64,000 nucleotides of DNA from Apostichopus japonicus (taxonomy: Eukaryota > Echinodermata > Holothuroidea > Aspidochirotida > Stichopodidae). The stretch covers positions 31,491,398 to 31,555,397 of the forward strand of contig NC_092577.1 of NCBI RefSeq assembly GCF_037975245.1, written 5' to 3'. The notes under the pieces are model-generated. The model was not told the DNA's origin, searched no databases, and worked only from the letters and a program-made list of their open reading frames with translations. This document shows positions 23,876-37,478 of this stretch, one piece after another. Position numbers and translations under genes: made by a program. Numbering within the stretch: the stretch's first letter is position 1; every line of letters starts with the position of its first letter.

Positions 23876-24111
23876 ATGGTGTTGTCTCAGAGATCAAGTA
23901 CGTTTTGGCCTGGGAGTACGTCAATAGAGACTATAACATTGCAATATTTCATTTATTGCACTGGCGAGGCTACAATGTGATAACTCTCGAAACTCGTTTG
24001 TGAAAGTTATAAGACATAGCCAGTTATTGTCTGATTTAATACGCGTATATATTCGTATTAATACGAGGGCATATTATGCGGTGTTGTCCCATATGGCTTG
24101 CCATACTCATG

Positions 24112-24540
24112 TGCTATCGCTGGTTTACCCTGATGTTATAATTAATGCAATAACCCATTGACTCATTAATCCACGGATCCATGGGCCCACATACCTATCA
24201 AATTCCGAACTTATGTAACTACTGACATGACGAACTGAGGCTGATTGTGATATCGCTGGTTTACCCTGATGTTATAATTAATGCAATAACCATTGACAAA
24301 TTAATCCACGGATCCATGGGCCCACATACCTATCAAATTCCGAACTTATGTAACTACTGAAATGACGAACTGAGGCTGATTGTGATATCGCTGGTTTACC
24401 CTGATGTTATTATTAATGCAATAACCCATTGACTCATTAATCCACGGACCCACGTATCCGGGGACCCACATATCCATCTAATTCCGAACTTATGTAACTA
24501 GACGTACCGGTACTGAGGCTACCCTGATTGTGTAAAATGC
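24112..24540 (+). repeat. Three tandem copies, period about 136 bp
   Basis: GCTGGTTTACCCTGATGTTA occurs at 24119, 24255 and 24390, followed each time by GCAATAACC, CCACGG and TTCCGAACTTATGTAACTA. The copies are almost identical, so the amplification is recent. Confidence 0.9.
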
Positions 24541-25139
24541 CACAATTCTCATGCATATACTTAATTCAATCAACAACGAAAATGCCTTTTATTCCTCTTA
24601 ACCAAGTGACCTTCTGCCGATAATATCTCTACAATCACTGATTCTAATTGTATTCTTTTTTGATACTAAATTTAACCAAATGATCCAAGACAAAAGCCTT
24701 TATTCAGCAAGGGCAAGATTCTGCTGATTTATATCTTGAGTTTGATCTTTCCTGAAAATTGTCTTTGCTTTTATATAGTTTATCACTCTTCGCTCGAAGA
24801 GATCTATATAGGATGATCTGTAAACATGCTAACTAGCAATTTCTCAGGCTATATTTGTTAGATTTTTAGATTTTCCCCCCATTTTTTGGCTTTTGTATTT
24901 CCTTTTCTGTACATTCCTGTACAGTTCTTTGAATCCCGGGTTTCAATAGTTTTAAAGTTGATGTATTAAAGCTAATTATTCTTCAAATTTTAAATAAGTA
25001 CCGCTTTGGAAAGTCGCGATTGTTGGAAAGATTACAATAAAACTAATTGTACACTAAACTCGCATTCAATAGACACAATAATTCAGTTGAGTGTGCAATC
25101 TACCATCAAACACGTGACTATATACACACAAACACTCAT

Positions 25140-25172
<33 letters not shown>

Positions 25173-25179
<7 letters not shown>

Positions 25180-25505
25180 GAAAACGTAATGAGTTGGAAA
25201 ATCCAGAACAGTGAAGAAACTTTCAGCCTCAACCGGGATTCAAACCCGGGCCTCCCGCTTTATATGCGGACACCCTAACCACTAGGGACGCTGATTGTAT
25301 GTCCAGAGGTTCGAAAACGGTAACGAAGGTCGTAATTCCACTGTAGGCGTTTGTCACCTGTATCAAACAATACTTATTCTGTTTTTGGTGACATATTTGC
25401 CTTACTCTATATCAAACATGATACTAACCAACTTGAAGTCATTTGTGATTCCTAAAGCCGGATCTCGAAAGATATACTTTAAACAAACTTTTGTTAATGA
25501 AATGA
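25173..25505 (-). repeat. tRNA-derived SINE, copy 1
   Basis: On the minus strand the head has an A-box-like TAGTGGTTAGGGTGTCCGC and the B box GGTTTGAATCC within a tRNA-like fold (anticodon stem CCGC/GCGG). The body, ending at ATTGAAAACGTAATGAGTTGG on the plus strand, adjoins (TA)n. Copies lie at 28713, 29037, 44975 and 61156. The flanking body shared with other copies shows this is a SINE, not a tRNA gene. Confidence 0.75.
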
Positions 25506-25685
25506 AATATATATATATGATCTTAGCATTATCATTGTGTTTCTTTTAAAAAGATGAGGCCCACGAAAGCTTTCATTAAACCTTTTTGGTTCTTTTACTT
25601 TCGTATTGGAATAAGACCTACGTCAATTGCCTCATATGTATGTTTTTGTTCCTTTTGTCGTTATACTTCCCCTAAAGATGAAAGA

Positions 25686-25686
<1 letters not shown>

Positions 25687-25723
<37 letters not shown>
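25687..25723 (+). repeat. (AAT)n microsatellite
   Basis: About twelve AAT units. Confidence 0.95.
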
Positions 25724-25724
<1 letters not shown>

Positions 25725-26605
25725 GTGCAACTAAATGAGAACACAATAAAAAGAATTTACATATATTATAGCTTTGATATCAAATTCTTCAAATTCCTTT
25801 CATTCTTGTCCAAATAAGGATGAAGAATTTGCCATCCAAATTCCCTGAAACAATTCTTGAGCCAGACACACACTAAAATAAAAGATAATTGAATAGGGCA
25901 CTATGAGTGCATGAAGTTGTTCTGAACCGGAGGTTCGTTCGTACCTTTTGTGACGACTTAAAATATAAAAAAAAAGTTATCAAGCTTGAAAATTCCAACT
26001 ATCCATTTTCAGCATCAATAAAGTATGAAGAGTTGAAACAATAGTTTGTTATAGAAAGCACAAAGACTTATTGTTCGGAAGAACAATGACCGCGATATTT
26101 GGTTGTACGTTCATAAATGTCCTTATTTCCACGCCAAAATAATTCATGGCACAGATTGGCACATCAGCATACAGGCAGGGGTAAAATATAGCTGTTGGAA
26201 ATGAAAATTTATATAAATAGCTGCGAATACTGTTGTGGTTGTTTGTTATAGAAAACGGGACTGCGGTTCAACTTTCTTTTTCTTTTTTTCCCTTTTTAAT
26301 CAAAATGACAAAATTATTACCAACTGAGCGTTTCCCAAAGGTGTTGCTTCTTGTTCGTAGTAGGTAACAGCCTGGTTTCACTAGATGAACTGTTGGATCA
26401 AACCCTCGCGACAGGTTGAAAACGCCGGGGCATTTTTTATATGTGTGTTTTATTTTTTTACTTGCAATTGTACTTGAATTTGTTATCGACATGTATTTTG
26501 GTGACTCGTCGACCGGCTGTCGACATGCTAGACCGCTTATAAGAGAATTTCACTATCGTGTTTAACTCATGCAGACTTTTGAAGATCTCATCAAGGGCTG
26601 CTGAC
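25724..26605. other. No gene seen
   Basis: AT-rich unique sequence. The ORFs at 26268-26643 on the minus strand have no recognisable domain. Confidence 0.4.
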
Positions 26606-26606
26606 G

Positions 26607-27105
26607 GCCATGTCGGATTTAGCTTGTGGGGGGCCCGGGCCAAAATAGTTTGGGGACCCTTTCACAATTAGGCCCACTATCTTAGCGGAGCGCCAGCATA
26701 GTTGGTGCGCGTAGCGTGCACGAAAATTTTGGCACTTCCCAGGCCTTGCAAGTTGCATCTAAACATTAATTTATATTTGCAAACACTGAATTTATGGAGT
26801 TTGTAGAGTCACGTGTGTGACAAGTTACGCAAATGCCGTAGAATATAGACCATGCATCCTTATAGGCCCTATGCATTAATGGAAAGACAACTTTTGTTCA
26901 GTGTGGAGTTTTGAACAAAGGTCCGTATTTTACATGTTGACCATCGACGGACGGACGGAAAGGCATCTTATGCCTCCATTTTCTCGGACACCCAAATGTG
27001 GGTGCCCCACATGTGTGGGGCGCCTAAATGTGTGGGCCTAAATGTGTGGGCCTAAATGTGGGCTTGGGCCTGGGCCCCGGTGGGCCCCGCCGTAAATCCG
27101 GCACT
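26607..27105 (+). mobile_element. Degenerate hAT-like MITE with CGGATTTA ends
   Basis: The left part CATGTCGGATTTAGC plus GGGGGGCCCGGGCC mirrors the right part GGGCCCCG, then CCGTAAATCCGGCACTG. The shared module is inside at 26677, with CTTAGCGG in place of CTAAGCGG. No duplication is clear. Small WATGTGTGGGCCTAA repeats lie near 27020-27060. Confidence 0.5.
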
Positions 27106-27116
27106 GGTCATGTCAC

Positions 27117-27527
27117 ATGCACTTCGGATATCGAGGGGGTTGGTCGGTTACCGAGGGATCGATAACCGATATTTTGCAAGCTGTTGAAAGACTGGGATTT
27201 TCTGACTGGTTCACAAGTAAACGATACTGTAAGTCCGTCGGTTTTCTGCTATGGATTAAAGTCGGATTGGTTTATCGATATCTCCGGGCTCAAAACCGGT
27301 TTGCGTGGGTTCAAAGCGAGACGTCACTGAACGAGGAGCTTGTCTCAAGGCGCCCCAGCGCCGCCGATTGGATCACTATATACGCCGATAGCATCTTATA
27401 CCCCATGCAGTCCGACACCTACTATGGAAAGAATTTGAATTCCAAGTGTTCATTTGTCTTTAAGACTGTTAGGTCACTTGTAAAGGTGTATGATTTTGAG
27501 GTAACTAAGGCGATATTCTGTCAATAA
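27117..27527 (+). other. Unassigned 136-codon ORF
   Basis: An open frame of above-average length with mixed composition (ADWITIYADSILYPMQSDTY and nearby). It has no clear ATG context, no recognisable domain and no obvious splice sites. It may be an exon or a relic, and no function is assigned. Confidence 0.2.
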
Positions 27528-27529
27528 TT

Positions 27530-28560
27530 TAACAGTTTACTGAACACTACCACGCACAGATAGTACAAACAAACACAGTGAATCTGGGTTGTCCCGTTTT
27601 GCTAAATTTCTAAAGAGGAATGATAATAGTCGACAAAAAAGGCTATTACGCTCAACGACCTAACAAAGAAGGGTCAAAAGATCCGTTAAAATAAATAGAG
27701 AGTTATATAACGAATGACGCTTGTGTTTTGACCCAATTCTTTTCACAGAGGCGATCTAGTCTATCGTAATGATTCCTGACCGGTGTGAAAGTTAATTGTT
27801 ACGTCGTAATTGCTGGTCATTGTGACCTCACTATGGCTTGTCAAGGAGTATGGAACGCCAATGGGACCACAATGTAATTGATGATGGTAATAATATAAAT
27901 ATATACTATGATAATGTCAATGACAGAATGATAACGTATATTTTTCTGGTTATTGTGGATATCATTGTATGACCCTCAGAAATTTGGTAACAACCTCTCC
28001 CCCCCCCCCCACCCTCACCTCCTCTTGTTTTAATTGTTACCTATGTGTTGCAAAAACGTCACATTTATATCACGTTCTAATTACATTGGGGAAGATGGGT
28101 AAAATTAGTTTCCTCTTTGGATTCCTATAAAACTAATTTACAGAGAATATTGCCTTGCTTGTATATCACAGATTAACTTGCAACAGTAACAGAGTTTCGT
28201 CAACTCATTTTCTCCTTTATACGAACCAACGATTGAATTTTTAGTTTACCTAACTTTTGCAAAGACATATTTTCTTACAATAATACGGATCCGACACATT
28301 TTATGTCGAGTTTACTTTGTAAAAAACTTCCGTACAAAACACGTAAGCCTTTAGCGTCAGTAAACAATGATAATATGGCAAATGAATGAGATATTATAAT
28401 AGTAACTTGATAGTGCTTTCAAGGTGGTGTCATTTTTACGTCACAAAAAAACAAACAAAAAACTTGCATTATGCATGGATGGGCTCGTTTTGTGGTGCAA
28501 TAAAGAAATAAAGTCTTAGCCAAGCAAGTTCAGCCCTGTCTACGGAATGTTAATTAAACG
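27530..28560. other. No gene seen
   Basis: Unique AT-rich sequence with a C homopolymer near 27998. No exon is supported. Confidence 0.4.
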
Positions 28561-28634
28561 TGTGGTGGTTTGCAGTCAGTTGGTCATGGTTGACTCTTGC
28601 CGTCTTGCTTACATGTGTCTTTAAAGTACTACAG

Positions 28635-28644
<10 letters not shown>

Positions 28645-28700
<56 letters not shown>
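28645..28700. repeat. (TA)n microsatellite after (CA)n
   Basis: ACACAC passes into a TA run next to SINE copy 2. Confidence 0.95.
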
Positions 28701-28712
28701 TTATTTATATGT

Positions 28713-29118
28713 ATAATTGAAAACGTAATGAGGGCCTCCGGGCCACCCGCTTAATATGCGGACATGCACCCTAACCACTAGGCTATATGGACGCTAATTG
28801 TATGTACAGAGGTTCGAACCGGCAAGGAAGGTCGCCATTCCACTGTAGGCGTTTGTACCTGTATCGAACAATACTAGTTCTGTTTTTGGTGACATATTTG
28901 CCTTACTTTAGCGATCAAACATGATTCTAACCAACTCGAAGTCATTTGTGATTCCTAAAGCCGGATCTCGAAAGTGATTCTTTGAAAAGACTTTTGTTAA
29001 TGAAATGGAGGTAAACGACACAGGACAATTAATATATATAATTGAAAACGTAATGAGTTGGAAAATCCAGAACAGTGAACAACTTCCAGCTTCCACCGGG
29101 ATTCGAACCCGGGCCTAT
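28713..29118 (-). repeat. tRNA-derived SINE, copies 2 and 3 in tandem
   Basis: 28713-29006 matches copy 1 over the head and the long body (ACATATTTGCCTTACT, ATTCCTAAAGCCGGATCTCG) but lacks about 40 bp in the head. At 29037 a new unit begins (ATTGAAAACGTAATGAGTTGG) and breaks off after the B box GGGATTCGAACCCGGGCC. Confidence 0.7.
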
Positions 29119-29219
29119 ACACACACACATTTCATAATTACGGTTTGGCTTGGCTCTAAACGTGGTAATTCTGTGTACATTGTCAGATTCAAAAGCACCA
29201 GGGGTGCACTCTGTATACA

Positions 29220-29395
29220 ATCACTTCTCGGCCTTTTGGCTACGATCATATGAAACATTATGTTCCCCTATATGGTCAAGTCAACTGAGCCCCGTTGGTC
29301 CCCTTTTGGAGGACTTCAAGTATATTAGGGGAACGAACACATTATTATTTTGGCCCCAGGGGCAATAGCTCCCCTTCTCGGCCGATCTACTGGTC
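29220..29395 (+). pseudogene. U2 snRNA-like sequence
   Basis: It begins ATCACTTCTCGGCCTTTTGG, then CTACGATCA, differing from the universal U2 5' end at two positions in the first 29. Further on, GTCCCCTTTTGGAGGAC with TATATTA copies the U2 stem-loop II region. ATTATTTTGG stands where the Sm site is expected, and GGGGCAATAGCTCCCC could form a following stem. The branch-point recognition element (GTAGTA) is missing and replaced by unrelated sequence. It is therefore most likely a diverged pseudogene or the head of an snRNA-derived SINE, not a working U2. Confidence 0.55.
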
Positions 29396-29399
29396 GGGT

Positions 29400-30610
29400 C
29401 AGGCTTGGGCCACTCATAGTTTTAATTTAGCCGCATGACGTACGTGGAGAGGGTTTATGAAATGAAAAATTTACGACACATTCACGAAAAGGAGTCAGCT
29501 ATGATTTAGCAGGCAGATTTTATATGTTGTAAGGGAACCAAAATGGTGCCCTACTTTTATCTGCATACCTCCTTTTGTGCAAATTAAGGTGTTGTTCTAT
29601 AATCAAGTCACTAGGCCGCGGGTGGCATACTCCTATTAGTATTAGAGTCTATATCAATCCGCTCGGATGTTCTCCTTAAGGAAAAGTGCCAAAATGCAGT
29701 AGGAAAACATACTTTTGATATGTTACCAATCATGATCTGGTTTCTTGTGGCTTGCATGTTGAAGAGCATGAATGGAAGTAGCCTACATGTGGTCATTGGG
29801 TCAATTGGGGCAATCTTAGACCCCTTTAGGCCTCCCAGGAGCAGCGTACGAAAATTGTTTACTATACTGATAAGTGAAGAGGTTTGTTTTACAAGTGACG
29901 AAAACTGCTGGCTCGGATAGCAAAAAAATCTGCATGGTCATGATACGGAAACTTGGTGATGCCATGAAAGACCAACTTGTCAGCTATCCGGTGGTGGGAT
30001 AGCGTTTAGCTAGTGAGATCACATCACTTTTGTGATTTAGTGTGTAAGCCAATGGGGCTTTTAATGGGCGTATATGCTACCTGCAGGCATCATGCCTTTA
30101 CTCATATATATGAACAACAAGGAGGTCAAAGCATAAAAGTGGTCCGGTCTTATGACGTCACATTTTCTACCTGCATAATGGATATAATGGATAGTGACGT
30201 CACGTCACGTCTGGTTCTCTCTCTCAAGTTGAGTGATTCTGATTGCATGTTTAATATACGTAAACACTGATTCATCGCATTGAAATCACTAAGTTGAAAA
30301 AATAAAAAAAATCCTAAAAAAAATCCTATTGTGTTCTTATATTATGTCACGGTTCCAAACACTCGTGGTGACAAATGAAGAATTAAACCTATTTGCTGCT
30401 ACCAAATACCGGAACCGTTAGGAACTAGTGTTGATGCTGTTACGTAGCATGGTGTGCACGGAGAGTGCATGGTATTAACACTAGGAAGTTGTCCAAACGC
30501 GTGGCTGGTCGAATGCCAAGCCAGTATTATTCAAAGCGTTTTACACACTAGCTGTTCCCTGCAGCTGTTATTGGACGGTTCTGTAATATGTGACACTTAT
30601 GCAACTGTAA
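29400..30610. other. No gene seen
   Basis: Unique sequence with several ATGACGTCA or GTGACGTCACG motifs (30153, 30195) but no exon supported. Confidence 0.4.
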
Positions 30611-30622
30611 AGTATTCAGCTG

Positions 30623-30977
30623 CAAGGGCGTAGGAACCGGGTAGCTGGGGGCGCCAGCCCCCCCCCCCAGTGAAAAATGTGGAGGGGCGGAAGTATCATT
30701 CCGCCCCCCCCCCCGGTTCGCAAGTCAGAAAACCCCTTTTTCATTTCCAAATGAGAAAAAAAATCTCATTTGGAGCACCAAATTGCATCTAAGGCCAGGT
30801 GAAAATACAAAATTAAGTTTACAAAATGGAGTGGATGTTGAAGTGTGCTATATTGCACCAAATTGCATCTGAGGCCACCTGGAAATGCAAAAAAATTCCA
30901 AAGGAAACCCCTCCCCCAGGCTGGTCATCAGTCTTCAGCCCCCCCCCCCCACTCAAAAGTACATTCCTACGCCACTG
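30623..30977. mobile_element. MITE with 8-bp duplication TTCAGCTG
   Basis: The ends CAAGGGCGTAGGAACC and TTCCTACGCCACTG are imperfect inverted repeats. TTCAGCTG occurs at 30615-30622 and 30978-30985. The subterminal regions are C/G homopolymer-rich. It lacks the shared module. Confidence 0.88.
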
Positions 30978-31598
30978 TTCAGCTGAGTAACTTGTTGAAA
31001 GAACGGAAATTAAACCACTGGCATAATGGAAAGTGTTATAGTGGCCTTTATGTAACCGCCGTACCCGAATTGGTTTGATCTTGTATAGCAAAACGTACAC
31101 TTATCGTAATTAACATGCATTTCTTCCCATTATACCTTTCAATCTGTTACCGTTTGGTCCAGCCTCTAAAGGAGGCGGGGGGAATTGGCGGTGAGGGAGG
31201 CAGTGGGGGGGGGGCCTTCATATTGAAACGTCTCATTCTCTATTTCGTACTTTCTGGCCAGCCCTTAAGTACAGGGTTCACGGTGTGATTTCTGTTGAAA
31301 TCGACTCTATCCTGCGATCACATGCATTTGAACAGCCGGAGAACTGTAAACGGTCGCATATCGAAGTTTGTCAAACGAATGCGGTTACCATGGAGGTGAA
31401 CAATAGATTCAAACACCAAATATATAACAAATATGCTATTATAGGTAGCCTACTACATATTATAATCGGTGTAAGTATAAGGGAGTCCTGTTAAACTTTG
31501 GCATATTTACGATAAAAACTGAACACCAATCCTCCAGGCCTCCTCTTTACAAATTCACAAGTGGCGCAACCTGATGCAGCCTTTACCCTCTAGTCGGT

Positions 31599-32779
<1,181 letters not shown>

Positions 32780-32852
<73 letters not shown>

Positions 32853-32895
32853 ATGCGTGTGTGTGTGTGTGTGTATACAATATATATATATAACT
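32780..32895. repeat. (TA)n and (GT)n microsatellite
   Basis: TA, then GTGTGT, then a short TA run. Confidence 0.95.
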
Positions 32896-33329
32896 AAGTG
32901 CATCGCCTGTTGTTATAAATTACTATTACTAAAAAACTACTATTTAATGAAAAAAGATGAAGAAATACGAAACGGGTTTAAAGCATCCCGGATTCTTGAC
33001 CAAGAAAAACCGGTCTATTGTAGGTTGATGCATGCAGGAACATAATTTCTGATATTGCATGACAAATAAACCTTTCTTTCTGAGAAATGGACTGTTCGTG
33101 TAACGTCATTTACACTGATCTATATCACACGACTACATAAATAAACAAATAAATAAATAATCAGCAGTTATGTCTTACGACGTTTAAGCGACCACAAATG
33201 TGGGAGAAACCCACAAGGGCTAATGGATTACAACATACACGTCAGGTGGCATCCAATTTAAACATTTTAACTCAAATTTGGAATCTTTTCAATTTAGAAA
33301 GTCATCATTTTCAGATGGGAAAACCGTAG

Positions 33330-33440
33330 ATTACTCTTGGATGAAAACCCCACCTTACTATGACCCGGATGGGTATCGAAGCCGGAACCTCCCGATTGCT
33401 AAGCCTCATTGCTTCAATTGCCACCGCCTTGATCCACTCA
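33330..33440 (-). repeat. Possible tRNA-related SINE fragment
   Basis: The minus strand has GCAATGAGGCTTAGCAATCG and CTTCGATACCCATCCGG, loosely like the A and B boxes of a class II tRNA. There is only one copy in the window, so this is tentative. Confidence 0.3.
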
Positions 33441-34040
33441 GGCAAAGGACCGGTGTAAAACGTGTAAGGTCACTTCCGCCCAGGAAGGCTGAAGAGAAGA
33501 ATTTGTAGGGGATTGTTAAGATTGGTTAAGATTGCAAAACACGTGTAAACCGCTCAAGAGTTATTACTTGAATTCCAAGGGTTTGTAAAATAACTTAACA
33601 ATATCCGCTCTGGAATCGGAATCTGATTTTTTCCCACTATTTACCATACTTTTCAAAATATATCATGTTCGCAGTAAAGTTTTAGTACAAATAAATTTGT
33701 ATAAGAGAGTGTGGGGAGGCAGGCGCGGCGGAACGGAAAAATTATTGGGGGGGCTAATGTGTGCATGGATACTATCTAAGCGGAGCGCCACCATCGGTTG
33801 GCGCGGAGCGTACAAGAAAATTTGGGTTTTTTTCAAATCCCCAGATGGCCGGAAACGGCACTTGCCGAGTGTTTTATGCTGCGAATACCTAGCCCTAAAA
33901 TATGGGTCTCACGCCTGCAATTTCTCATATTGCACGTAAAAGTCTGTAAAAACATTGTAATTTGTATATTCGATGGTGTTTTAAGAGAGTAGCAATTACT
34001 CGTAGTGTATTCGCAAAGACGTTTTTGAGTGTAGTAAGGG

Positions 34041-35097
34041 CAGTGGCGGAGCTAGGGGTATTGGTCAGGGGGGCAAGAATGGTCTGTAGGGGCGCTTTCG
34101 ACACTATCTAAGCGGAGCGCCACCACAGGTTGGCACGGAGCGTACAGAAATTTTTTGAATAAAGATACTCCCTAGATTGCAGGTAATGACCCCAAGGGCG
34201 GCGGAAGCACTTTTAATCTGGGGGGGGGGGGGCACCGACATCGAAGGGCACTTTGCAGAAATTCGATGGGAATGATACAGCCTTATATTTAGTACCCTTT
34301 ATAACTCTTATTGTATTATCTTATTTGCGTATACACATCACTCCATCAACGCTCCCCCCCCCACCCTCAAGGAAAATATGCATATTAGCACTGCAATATC
34401 CAATGCGCAAATTGGGAAACAAGGAACAAGTTTTGTTTTGAGTAAAAACGAGGTGAAATCATGCTAGTTGCTAATGTAGGAATCTTCCGAATAAGAGTTT
34501 ATTTCTTGATAATATCTTAACAATTTTTTTCCATTCGAAATAGCTTTGAGTTTGACCCACAGAAATTCATTAGAAGTCAGGGGCGTAGCCAGGATTTGAA
34601 AGTTGTATACACGACTATCTGAGCGGAGCGCCACCATCGGTTGGCGCGGAGCGTACAAGAAAATTTTTGGTTTTACAAACCCCTCAGATGGCCGGAAACG
34701 GCCCTTCCCGAGTGTTCATTCTGGTTCCCTGGCCTCTTGCTAACTTGAGACACCTCAATTTTTATGTAGAAAAAGGGCACATTTTTAACCTGAGGAAAAG
34801 TGGGGGGCACGTGCCCCTGTGCCTCCCCGGTTCCCCCGCCCTTAAATGACCCTTTCCGGGCCCTGCTAATTTGCAGATAAACGGAGAATAAATAGGTGTC
34901 GTCGCCATTGTGTCGGAAAATTACACCAACAGAATATGACAAATGTCAATAGGTATATGAGAGCGCAATAAAATAGTCAATAATCGCGAATAAGTGAAAA
35001 GTAGTGAAAAGCTGAAAAGGGCGCCAGCAGTCCATTTGAGTCCGTCAGGGGGGGGGGGGCATCCGCCCTGACTGTATATATGAACGCTCCGCCACTA
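34041..35097 (+). mobile_element. Middle element of the nest (CAGTGGCGGAGC family)
   Basis: It starts CAGTGGCGGAGC and ends GCTCCGCCACTA. The flanks are AGTAAGGG (34033-34040) and AGAAAGGG (35098-35105), one mismatch. It is homologous to 42564-42963 and 21617-21992 once the inner insertion is removed. The shared module begins at 34104. Confidence 0.85.
34193..34844 (+). mobile_element. Inner element of the nest (TSD AATGACCC)
   Basis: It starts CAAGGGCGGCGGAAGC and ends CCCCGCCCTTA. AATGACCC is repeated at 34185-34192 and 34845-34852, and the uninterrupted target reads AATGACCCTTTCCGGG in sister copies. A further terminus-like CAGGGGCGTAGCCAGG lies at 34578, just before another shared module (34615), and may be a fourth insertion whose right end is not found. 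Confidence 0.8.
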
Positions 35098-36239
35098 AGA
35101 AAGGGGATGTTGGAGAACTGGCTGAAATGAGGCAAGTCATTGGCCTAAGACGAAGTTGTGTTACGCTTACCGGTACTCACACTCACTGCTTCCACTTTTC
35201 ACGGGGCGTGAAGACGCGGTTGGGGTGACAATGTGGTCTGTAGCCAGGGGACGGGCCGAGGGTCCCCCAGCAATTACTAAAATTATTACACCTATATAAT
35301 ATACGTGTGCATTGGACAGATCGACAAGTATGCATTGAAAAATGGGCAGATACACGTTTCGGAGCCTTGGTAAATATTGGGGGGGCTTATCATGCATTTG
35401 CCCCCTCAACTTTTTCATTGGGGGGGCTGAGCCCCCCCAAGCCCCCCCGGTTCCGCCGCCACTGTGGGGAGGGGGTTGGGGGAAGGGGGTAGGGGCACTG
35501 GGACCTACCTCCTTTACCACCCCCTCCTTCAATATGATGCTACAAACAAACACGATCTTAAAGTAGTTTTAATACCCTAGCTTCCTGGGATAGCAGTTTA
35601 CAAGCCGGTCAATGGACAGGACGTTAACCGTCAACGGTTGGTTGTCACGTTCTTATCTTGTAACCAAGGACACGTTTGTAAAGGTGTGGAAATACTGGGA
35701 GTGAAATGGAAGTAAATAATAGATAGAATAACTAATGTAATATAGAACGCGAATAGGAGATTTCGGCCCATTGCGCGTTATATATTGTTATCAAGCTATA
35801 TAGACGAACTAACTTAACAATTATATTTGGTTTTATATGGTATACAATCATATGTCATATTATAAAGTCATCGAAGAAAATTGAGCGATATTTGATAAGT
35901 ATCCCAGTTTTGCTGTGTGCCCTTCAAAGAGAGTTAAATTCCATTTATCGATGTACAAAAGGCTCATATTACGATGGAACACAATCATCTTCAACTTATA
36001 TAACGATACAGCTAGTGAAATGGTATTAAAGCCAAAGTAACGGGTTATACTACACAGCAAAAAAAAAACCCCTTCCCACTTTGATTTCTATTTATCTATA
36101 TATATTTATAAGTTCTGTGTAACTGATACCTTTTTTGAATCCTGACAAAATGAGTAAAAATACTAGACTGATAGTAGAACAGGGTACCCTTCTTCTACCC
36201 CCCCCCCCTCCACCCTCCTACTGACGTATGAATCGGTCC

Positions 36240-36240
<1 letters not shown>

Positions 36241-36330
<90 letters not shown>
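36241..36330. repeat. (TA)n microsatellite
   Basis: A pure TA run left of a duplicated 320-bp segment. Confidence 0.95.
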
Positions 36331-36334
<4 letters not shown>

Positions 36335-36647
36335 TCAAGGTTAGATCGGCAGGCCGAATTATCCAGTTGGTATAAAAGATATATGAGATGTTGCTATTGT
36401 AATAAATGACAATGGTATAAATACGAATACAAAAGGTATACTGACTTGCTAATTAGTCATTGCGATTGACCATACAATTGCCAGGTACAGGCTTTGTCCG
36501 AATAACTGTACCTTAAAGCACGCAGCTGGTTCCGTTTAATTCCGTGGTTCATTTAAAATCTTATTACGGTGTACACCAGATGTTGAATACCTTTAACTAT
36601 GGTATAGTTTAACGAAGAATTTGCTCTTGTATCCCATTCCCCGTCAC

Positions 36648-36650
<3 letters not shown>
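36331..36650 (+). repeat. Dispersed repeat of about 320 bp, copy with empty transposon site
   Basis: From GAGTCAAGGTTAGATCGGCA to CCCGTCACCCATATA it matches 42316-43042 closely. The site TACACCAG (36572-36579) is single here but duplicated around a 400-bp MITE in the other copy. Confidence 0.9.

Positions 36651-36727
<77 letters not shown>
36650..36727. repeat. (TA)n microsatellite
   Basis: A TA run between the 320-bp repeat and the element at 36728. Confidence 0.95.
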
Positions 36728-37478
36728 TAGTGTTTACACGGGTCCAAAAATCGGGAACCGGGTACCCGAGAGCCGTTACCCGTCGGGTATCCGGGTACCC
36801 GAGAAAAAATTGTTTGCACTCGTGTATCACGATTTTCAAAAAATTACATATTGGATGCTATAATAAATGAATTATATTCTCTACTGACAATGTTTTCATG
36901 TACAAACACGTACATGTAAGATAAGGTATAAAACCTTCCTCAATAATTCTAGTTGCCTTTGTTTCTTTCATTAACTTGTTAATAACTTCATATAATTAAC
37001 ATCACTAACATCGCACTGCCGCCGCTGCTAATGCTTGCTCTCCACCTCTATCAGACCATACAAATATCCAATTTAGCTCTTAAACAGTTGTTACTACTAC
37101 TGTCTATTATGCAGGCCCAGGGTTCGCATTAGCCGCGAGATCGCGCGATTCGCGCAATTTGATCGCATTTGGTGTAAACGATTAGTAAAAAGCCACTTGC
37201 GATGATAATTTTTTAGTTAATCCGTCTATAATCCATAAACATCTCGTAAAATTCCTTGTCAGCCTTTCCTTTTATGAAATAAACGAACGAATATATAATT
37301 ATTTCTTCCACATGGTAGCCTAGCAACACACTAAGTCAATGGGAAATCTGCCTAACCGTCGGTTTGCAATAAAAAAAATTAAAAAAAAACACTTCGCGTA
37401 GGATTCGGGTAATAAATTAGGAACCGGGTAGTATCGCGTCGGGCGGGTACCCGGGTACCCGGATAACCCGTGCAAACA

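Larger units (their letters stand above)
33720..35464 (+). mobile_element. Outer hAT-like element of a three-level nest (TSD TGGGGAGG)
   Basis: It starts CAGGCGCGGCGGAACGG and ends GGTTCCGCCGCCACTG. TGGGGAGG is repeated exactly at 33712-33719 and 35465-35472. Its own sequence is 33720-34040 plus 35098-35464; the rest is the inserted element 34041-35097. The shared module begins at 33771. No transposase is encoded. Confidence 0.85.

Noticed and set aside
25225-25300. tRNA gene on the minus strand (B box GGTTTGAATCC, anticodon stem CCGC/GCGG)
   Set aside because: The same sequence recurs with a shared non-tRNA body in other copies and the anticodon loop varies, so it is a SINE head.
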